Positions 31,656 through 33,818 of a stretch of 33,818 nt of DNA are shown here, piece after piece. This stretch comes from Opitutia bacterium (GTDB lineage: Bacteria > Verrucomicrobiota > Verrucomicrobiia > Opitutales > Opitutaceae). The notes beneath the pieces are model-generated. The model was given only the letters and a program-made list of their open reading frames with translations. It was not told where the DNA came from and ran no database searches. The translations under genes were made by a program, and so were the position numbers. The stretch is taken from NCBI GenBank assembly GCA_947461205.1, contig CANHJG010000049.1, forward strand, positions 1 through 33,818. The letters are read 5' to 3'. Position 1 is the first letter of the stretch. The number at the start of each line of letters is the position of its first letter.

Positions 31656-32453
31656 TCAGAGTTTGGCGAGGATCGCCTTGATGCGCACCCAGGCGTCGGC
31701 GCGGGCCTGTTTGTTTTCGGGGCTGCCAGCGGGATCTTCGCCGGCGCGCATGAAGCCGTGGCCGGCACCCTCGTAGGTGACGGGGTCGAAGGTCTTGCCG
31801 GCGGCCTTCATGCCTTCGACGGCGGCGGGGAGGCCGGCGTTGATGCGGGCATCGTTGCTGGCGTAGAAACCGTAAACGGGGGCTTTGATCTTGCCCATGT
31901 CTTCGGGTTTCGCGGACGAACCGTAGAAGACGAGGCCGGCTTGGAAGTCGGCGTTCACCGTCGAGTAGAGAAAAGTTTTCCCGCCGCCCCAGCAGAAGCC
32001 GCCGACGACGACCTTGCCGTTGCAGGCGTCGAGTTTTTTCACGTAGGCGACGGCGGCGTCGAGGTCGGCGTCGATTTGGGTTTGGGCGAGGCCGCTAATT
32101 TTGGCGCGGGCGCCGTCGGCGCCGCCGAGGGATTCGGTGCCGCCGCCATTGGGGCCGGCGCCGGAGAGGAAGTCGGGGGCGATGACGAGGTAGCCGGCTT
32201 CGGCGAACTGATCGACCATGCTGCGCATCCAATCGGAGAGCCCGAAGATTTCGTGAATGAGGACGACGGCGGTGGCCTTGGTTTTGACCTCGGGGAAGCC
32301 GACAAAGCATTTCACGTCGCGGTCGCCGTGTTTGACGGTGACCCACTCGAGGTGGCGCGGGGATTTTTCGAGGCGGGCTTTGGCCCAGTCTTGGGCGGAG
32401 GCGGCGGAGGCGAACGCGCCGAGCGCGGCGAGGAGGAGGGTGAGTCGTTTCAT
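31656..32453 (-). CDS. Exported dienelactone hydrolase family protein
   Basis: 265 residues from MKRLTLLL; this start gives a clean signal peptide (LTLLLAALGAFASAASAQ). The frame is open upstream but has no other signal. The alpha/beta-hydrolase carries a cysteine-type triad: Cys154 in GGFCWGGG, Asp201 in ASNDARI and His232 in GAGHGFM. The conserved Glu68 of the HEIFGL motif restrains the Cys in known enzymes. Classical cytosolic dienelactone hydrolases open lactones in chloroaromatic degradation; this exported version more likely cleaves esters or lactones outside the cytoplasm. It is the first minus-strand gene, divergent from the pectate lyase with 85 bp between them, and is followed by a strong terminator, so it is probably transcribed alone. 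CCACTCCC precedes the ATG. Confidence 0.9.
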   Translation of the reverse strand: MKRLTLLLAALGAFASAASAQDWAKARLEKSPRHLEWVTVKHGDRDVKCFVGFPEVKTKATAVVLIHEIFGLSDWMRSMVDQFAEAGYLVIAPDFLSGAGPNGGGTESLGGADGARAKISGLAQTQIDADLDAAVAYVKKLDACNGKVVVGGFCWGGGKTFLYSTVNADFQAGLVFYGSSAKPEDMGKIKAPVYGFYASNDARINAGLPAAVEGMKAAGKTFDPVTYEGAGHGFMRAGEDPAGSPENKQARADAWVRIKAILAKL

Positions 32454-32538
32454 GGGAGTGGGCGGAGGGACGGGGGGAGGACGGATCAGCGTGGCGATTG
32501 GTTGCTTTTGGGCGATGTAAAACAAGGGTGACGGCTCC

Positions 32539-33818
32539 ATGAAACTTTTTTCGTTAATGGCGGTGGGTCTTGGCCTGGCGGTGACAGCCGGCAGGGCGAT
32601 GGGGGCGGCGGAGCCGCTGGCGACGGAGGCGCGGCTGGCGATGGAGAAGGCCACCACGTTTATGCGGTCGATTGCGACCGAGGGTGGATACTTGTGGCGC
32701 TACTCGGCCGATTTGCAGGAGCGGGCGGGTGAGAACCCGGCGACCGCGACGCAGATTTGGGTGCAGCCGCCGGGCACGCCCTCGATGGGCCTGGCGTTTT
32801 TGCGGGCCTATGAAGTGACCAAGGATGCGCGCTACCTCGAGGCGGCGAAGGCGGCGGCGGATGCGCTGGCGGTGGGGCAGTTGGAGTCGGGCGGGTGGGA
32901 CTACGTCGTGGATTTCGATCCGCAGCAGAGCCTGCGCTGGTATCGGCGGAGCGATGGGGGCAAGCTCTCCGCGGCGGACGCGGCGAAGCGGCGGAATGTT
33001 TCGACGTTTGACGACGACAACACGCAGAGTGCGCTGCGGCTGCTGCTGGCGGTGGCGGATGCGAGCAAAGGCTCCGACGAGCCGCGTGATGGGCGCATCC
33101 GCGCGGCGCGCGACTATGGGTTGGCGAAGCTGATGGCGGCGCAGTTGCCGAACGGCGGTTGGCCGCAACGGTGGACTGGCGTGCCGGCGGATCCGAAGAC
33201 CCATCCGGTGAAGGTGGCGAGTTTTCCGACGGCGTGGTCGCGCACGTACTCCAAGGAGAATTACTACGGGCACGCGACCCTGAACGACAACACGCACCGC
33301 GACTGTGTGATGACGCTGCTCGAGGCGGCGAAACGACTCGGCCAACCGGAGTATCGGGCGGCGGCGTTGCGCGGCGGGGATTTCCTGATCGCGGCGCAGT
33401 TGCCGGAGCCGCAACCGGGCTGGGCGCAGCAATACAATGCGCAGATGGAGCCGGCGTGGGCGCGGGCCTTTGAGCCGCCGAGTGTGTGTTCGAACGAAGG
33501 CGCGGGGGCGATGCGGCTCCTCGTGGATTTGTATCTCGAGACTGGCGAGAAAAAGTTTCTCGAGCCGTTGCCGCGGGCGATCGCGTGGTATCGGCGCTCG
33601 GAAATCGCGCCGGGCAGGTGGGCGCGCATGTATGAGCTCGGCACTAACAGGCCCATCTATGGCGACCGTGACGGAAAATATTATTACCGCGTCGAGGATC
33701 TCTCGCCGGAGCGGCAAACGGGCTATTCGTGGAAGGGGAGCTACGGTGTGCCGGCGGTGATCGCGCTTTACGAGGAGGTCGGGCGGGCGGGAAGGGATGC
33801 GATGGTGGCGAAGCGAAC
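32539..33818 (+). CDS. Exported pectate lyase (PL10 / Pec_lyase-like), 3' truncated by window
   Basis: Open from the ATG at 32539 to the window edge (426 codons visible, no stop reached). A signal peptide is present (MKLFSLMAVGLGLAVTAGRA, then MGAAEP). The fold is the alpha/alpha toroid of PL10: MEKATTFMRSIATEGGYLWR near the N-terminus, then TFDDDNTQSALRLLLAVADA, AAQLPNGGWPQRW, TLNDNTHRDCVMTLLEAAKR, and the conserved PGWAQQYNAQMEPAWARAFE and PPSVCSNEG. The family cleaves polygalacturonate by calcium-dependent beta-elimination. The DDDN, NDN and WARAFE residues are candidates for the calcium and substrate-binding cleft. This is the only enzyme here with a clear pectin-degrading signature, and it anchors the functional reading of the locus. 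It is divergent from the dienelactone hydrolase gene. An AAGGG at 32524-32528 is a poorly spaced ribosome-binding-site candidate. Confidence 0.8.
   Translation, partial: MKLFSLMAVGLGLAVTAGRAMGAAEPLATEARLAMEKATTFMRSIATEGGYLWRYSADLQERAGENPATATQIWVQPPGTPSMGLAFLRAYEVTKDARYLEAAKAAADALAVGQLESGGWDYVVDFDPQQSLRWYRRSDGGKLSAADAAKRRNVSTFDDDNTQSALRLLLAVADASKGSDEPRDGRIRAARDYGLAKLMAAQLPNGGWPQRWTGVPADPKTHPVKVASFPTAWSRTYSKENYYGHATLNDNTHRDCVMTLLEAAKRLGQPEYRAAALRGGDFLIAAQLPEPQPGWAQQYNAQMEPAWARAFEPPSVCSNEGAGAMRLLVDLYLETGEKKFLEPLPRAIAWYRRSEIAPGRWARMYELGTNRPIYGDRDGKYYYRVEDLSPERQTGYSWKGSYGVPAVIALYEEVGRAGRDAMVAKR

Overview
This is a GC-rich (by eye roughly 65% G+C) bacterial chromosome segment that fits the Verrucomicrobiota, most likely the Opitutaceae. 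That assignment is inferred from gene content: large TonB-dependent receptors with an N-terminal carboxypeptidase-regulatory-like domain and no SusD partner, several secreted plant-polysaccharide enzymes, and start codons that mostly lack Shine-Dalgarno sequences. It rests on pattern recognition; no database search was run.

Layout. 1-693: 3' part of a short-chain dehydrogenase. 850-1893: a decayed class II ribonucleotide reductase relic. 1975-4401: secreted rhodanese, RlmM-type 23S rRNA methyltransferase and a SpoU/TrmH methyltransferase. 4398-5452: two tandem paralogous membrane proteins of unknown function on the minus strand. 5708-7838: an ECF sigma factor, two small exported proteins and a zinc-binding anti-sigma-like membrane protein, all on plus. 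7900-8975: a small membrane protein and two gene relics facing each other, the tail of a GH95 fucosidase-like enzyme (minus) and the tail of a TonB-dependent receptor (plus). 9316-19356: three complete tandem TonB-dependent receptors, each with its own long leader. Two of the leaders share a LacI/GalR-operator-like element. 19301-19530: a 115-bp tandem duplication that copies the 3' end of the third receptor together with a hairpin. 19545-21701: a multi-spanning TMTC-like (GT-C type) protein with eight C-terminal TPRs. 21754-32453: six minus-strand genes: a GH2 enzyme, a class-I O-methyltransferase, two paralogous secreted alpha/beta-hydrolases on either side of an NHL-propeller protein, and a secreted dienelactone hydrolase. 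32539 to the window end: a divergent pectate lyase (PL10-like) gene, still open at the edge.

Working interpretation (inference): 8171-33818 is a plant cell-wall, probably pectin-related, utilisation region. The receptors would import oligosaccharides across the outer membrane, the pectate lyase and GH2 enzyme would cleave the polymer, and the two serine hydrolases would remove ester groups. The relics show that the locus has been losing and reshuffling genes.

Small palindromic repeats (consensus arms GGGCGGGTC/GACCCGCCC) recur between the minus-strand genes. One pair sits in frame inside the TMTC-like gene, and another copy appears to serve as a rho-independent terminator. Many start codons are directly preceded by CCC rather than by a Shine-Dalgarno sequence. 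I saw no tRNA, rRNA, CRISPR array, transposase or integrase.
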